Assembly (NCBI RefSeq): GCF_003387155.1
Contig: NZ_QUMT01000002.1
Span: forward strand, 563,694 to 627,693
Direction of reading: 5' to 3'
Length of the DNA: 64,000 bases
Source of the DNA: Roseateles depolymerans
Lineage (GTDB): Bacteria > Pseudomonadota > Gammaproteobacteria > Burkholderiales > Burkholderiaceae_C
Shown: piece after piece, positions 62,436 through 64,000 of the stretch
Layout of the letters: each line of letters starts with the position of its first letter
Position numbering within the stretch: the first letter of the stretch is position 1
Translations under genes and position numbers: made by a program
The notes under the pieces: generated by a model
The model's database searches: none
What the model was told of the DNA's origin: nothing
The model's input: the letters and a program-made list of their open reading frames with translations, nothing else

Positions 62436-62627
62436 CCCACCCTCGTGAACGCTGCTGTGGCGCAGCTTTTTCGCCCGAGCCGGGATTCTCAGGCCATCCG
62501 GGTTCGCATCCCGCCCCAGGGATGAGGGGGGAAGGCCTCGGGTGTGACGCACCGCACAGCGAAGCGGTCAGTCTTGGCATACTGCGGGCCGTTCATTGTT
62601 CCAACCCGATTGCCGGTTCCGATTCCC

Positions 62628-62846
62628 ATGTCATCGACCCCGTCCACGCCCTCCCAGGAGACCCTGGTCATCACCCCCGAAGAGCGCGCGGCCCTGTACT
62701 TCATTCCGCAGGCGCCGGGCGGCATGATCGTCAGCGAAGAGATGCAGCAGCGGCTGCAGGACAAAGGCCTGGCCACCGGCATCCGTGAGGACGGCCGGCG
62801 CTGGCTCACCGAGTTGGGAGACCGGGTCCGCCTGGGCAAGCTCTGA
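62628..62846 (+). CDS. Hypothetical protein (72 aa)
   Basis: 72 residues from ATG 62628. ITPEERAALYFIPQAPGGMIVSEEM and RWLTELGDRVRLGKL suggest a small alpha-beta protein. No good ribosome site; no family recognised. Confidence 0.5.
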   Translation: MSSTPSTPSQETLVITPEERAALYFIPQAPGGMIVSEEMQQRLQDKGLATGIREDGRRWLTELGDRVRLGKL

Positions 62847-62889
62847 CCCGGCCAGCGGCGCTTCGACGTTCAGCGCCGCTCAGCGCTGA

Positions 62890-63582
62890 TCAGCGCCGCT
62901 TGTATTGCGACGAACCGAAGAGGTTCTCGCGCGCCTTGTCGTCGACCAGCGGCTTGCGCCGTTCGGCCAGCACCTCCACCGCCCGCTGCACGGCGGGGCG
63001 GGCTGCGATCTCGTCGAACCATCCCTTGAGGTGGGTGAACTCGCTCAATTCCACGCCCTGGTTCTTCCAGCTGCGCAGCCACGGGAAGATGGCCATGTCG
63101 GCGATGGTGTAGAGGTCCCCGGCGATGTAGCGGCTCTGGGCCAGGCGCTTGTCGATCACCCGGTACAGCCGCTGGGCCTCGTTCGTGTAGCGCTCGATGG
63201 CGTACTCGATCTTCTCGGGTGCGTAGATGCGGAAGTGGTGGGCCTGCCCCAGCATCGGGCCCACACCGCCCATCTGGAACATCAGCCACTGCAGCACCTC
63301 ATACCGCCCGCGGGTGTCCTCCGGCAGGAACTGGCCGGTCTTGCCCGCCAGGTAGAGCAGGATGGCGCCCGATTCGAACATCGACATCGGCGCGCCGTCC
63401 GGGCCGTCCGGGTCCACGATGGCCGGAATCTTGTTGTTCGGGCTGATGCGCAGGAAGGCGGGGTCGAACTGGTCCCCGGCGCCAATATCCACGGGAATCA
63501 CCCGGTAGGGGAGGCGACATTCCTCCAGCATGATGTGCACCTTGTGCCCATTGGGCGTGGGCCATGAATACACTTCGATCAT
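62890..63582 (-). CDS. yfcG: Glutathione transferase of YfcG type (disulfide-bond oxidoreductase)
   Basis: 230 residues. The N-terminus YSWPTPNGHKVHIMLEE places Thr9 and Asn11 as in E. coli YfcG, and RISPNNKIPAIVDPDGPDG, MFESGAILLYLAGKTG and GGVGPMLGQAHHFRIYAPE follow the same enzyme throughout. YfcG has disulfide-reductase activity with glutathione. Start at 63582; it diverges from the gene at 63641. Confidence 0.92.
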   Translation of the reverse strand: MIEVYSWPTPNGHKVHIMLEECRLPYRVIPVDIGAGDQFDPAFLRISPNNKIPAIVDPDGPDGAPMSMFESGAILLYLAGKTGQFLPEDTRGRYEVLQWLMFQMGGVGPMLGQAHHFRIYAPEKIEYAIERYTNEAQRLYRVIDKRLAQSRYIAGDLYTIADMAIFPWLRSWKNQGVELSEFTHLKGWFDEIAARPAVQRAVEVLAERRKPLVDDKARENLFGSSQYKRR

Positions 63583-63640
63583 CTTGTGTTCTCCGTTGGG
63601 GCGCAGGGCCAGGTTCCGGCCCCCGCGCTTCCCCAGCCTC

Positions 63641-64000
63641 ATGGTAATCAAACAAATCAGACAGTGGTTCACCGTTCGTGCCAATGCCGCGCGGTGGCGT
63701 CCGCTGACGGAGTGGGCCGAGCAGCGCGGCGGCGTGCTGCGGCATACCCGCGACGGCCGGGGTTTTGTCATCGACCTGCCCCGGGCGCTGCCCGGGCTGA
63801 CCCGCATCGAATGGGGCCCGTCCCAGCGCAGCTACATCAAGGGCGCGGAGCTGCGCATGCGCTGCGAGCTGAAGCTGCATCCGGACCTGCAGATGATGAT
63901 CATCGAGCGGCAGCTGATGGACGAGCTCGAGCGCAGCGTCTTCGAGGCCTACACCGACACCCTGCGCACCCGCGTTGACACCGACACCCCGGAGGAAATG
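63641..64000 (+). CDS. 5' end of an unrecognised gene (partial)
   Basis: 120 codons open to the window end (MVIKQIRQWFTVRANAARWRPLTEWAEQRG). Basic N-terminus, then EWGPSQRSYIKGAELRMRCEL and QMMIIERQLMDELERSVFEAY. No family recognised. Confidence 0.6.
   Translation, partial: MVIKQIRQWFTVRANAARWRPLTEWAEQRGGVLRHTRDGRGFVIDLPRALPGLTRIEWGPSQRSYIKGAELRMRCELKLHPDLQMMIIERQLMDELERSVFEAYTDTLRTRVDTDTPEEM

Overview
The window looks like a GC-rich betaproteobacterial chromosome, probably Burkholderiales of the Roseateles/Mitsuaria/Pelomonas kind. That placement is an inference from gene content (hexuronate TRAP operon, FecIR-TonB unit, paired MCPs, YfcG-type GST) and from the codon-dense high-GC style; no marker gene proves it. 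A complete temperate prophage of about 40.7 kb sits in a tRNA-Arg gene.

Left host arm (1-15231): the tail of a PxpC-like carboxyltransferase and a biotin carboxylase-BCCP fusion converge on an operon read leftwards: ECF sigma factor, FecR-type anti-sigma factor, STN-containing TonB receptor and a MauG-like di-heme cytochrome c enzyme. To its right, also read leftwards, are a uronate dehydrogenase and a three-part TRAP transporter, a coherent hexuronate uptake and oxidation unit. Then come an acyltransferase-3 membrane protein, an OPT-family transporter and tRNA-Arg(TCT).

Prophage (15183-55917): a 50-bp perfect direct repeat, the 3' part of the tRNA gene, bounds it. The layout is lambda-like. 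The integrase and a leftward early operon occupy 15301-24894: excisionase-like protein, many small coupled genes, DnaQ-like exonuclease, YqaJ-type exonuclease and RecT. A CI-like repressor is translationally coupled to a lipoprotein and followed by a terminator. A divergent Cro-like gene starts the rightward operon: CII-like regulator, DNA adenine methylase, DUF1376/YdaU protein, RusA, terminase, large portal, scaffold, capsid, gp4- and gp10-like tail proteins, internal virion proteins, tail spike, and a lysis cassette with M15 endolysin and nested Rz/Rz1. The large portal, the absence of tape-measure and sheath genes, and the ejection-type proteins indicate a podovirus-like particle.

Right host arm (55918-64000): an unrecognised acidic-tailed protein next to attR, two methyl-accepting chemotaxis proteins flanking an SRAP (HMCES/YedK) gene, three small hypothetical genes, a YfcG-type glutathione transferase and the start of an unknown gene.

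Most notable: the lysogeny-linked repressor-lipoprotein operon, the repressor's loss of both autocleavage residues, the structured cro-cII interval with an antisense ORF, a repeated junction element in the late operon, and the FecIR-TonB-MauG operon.
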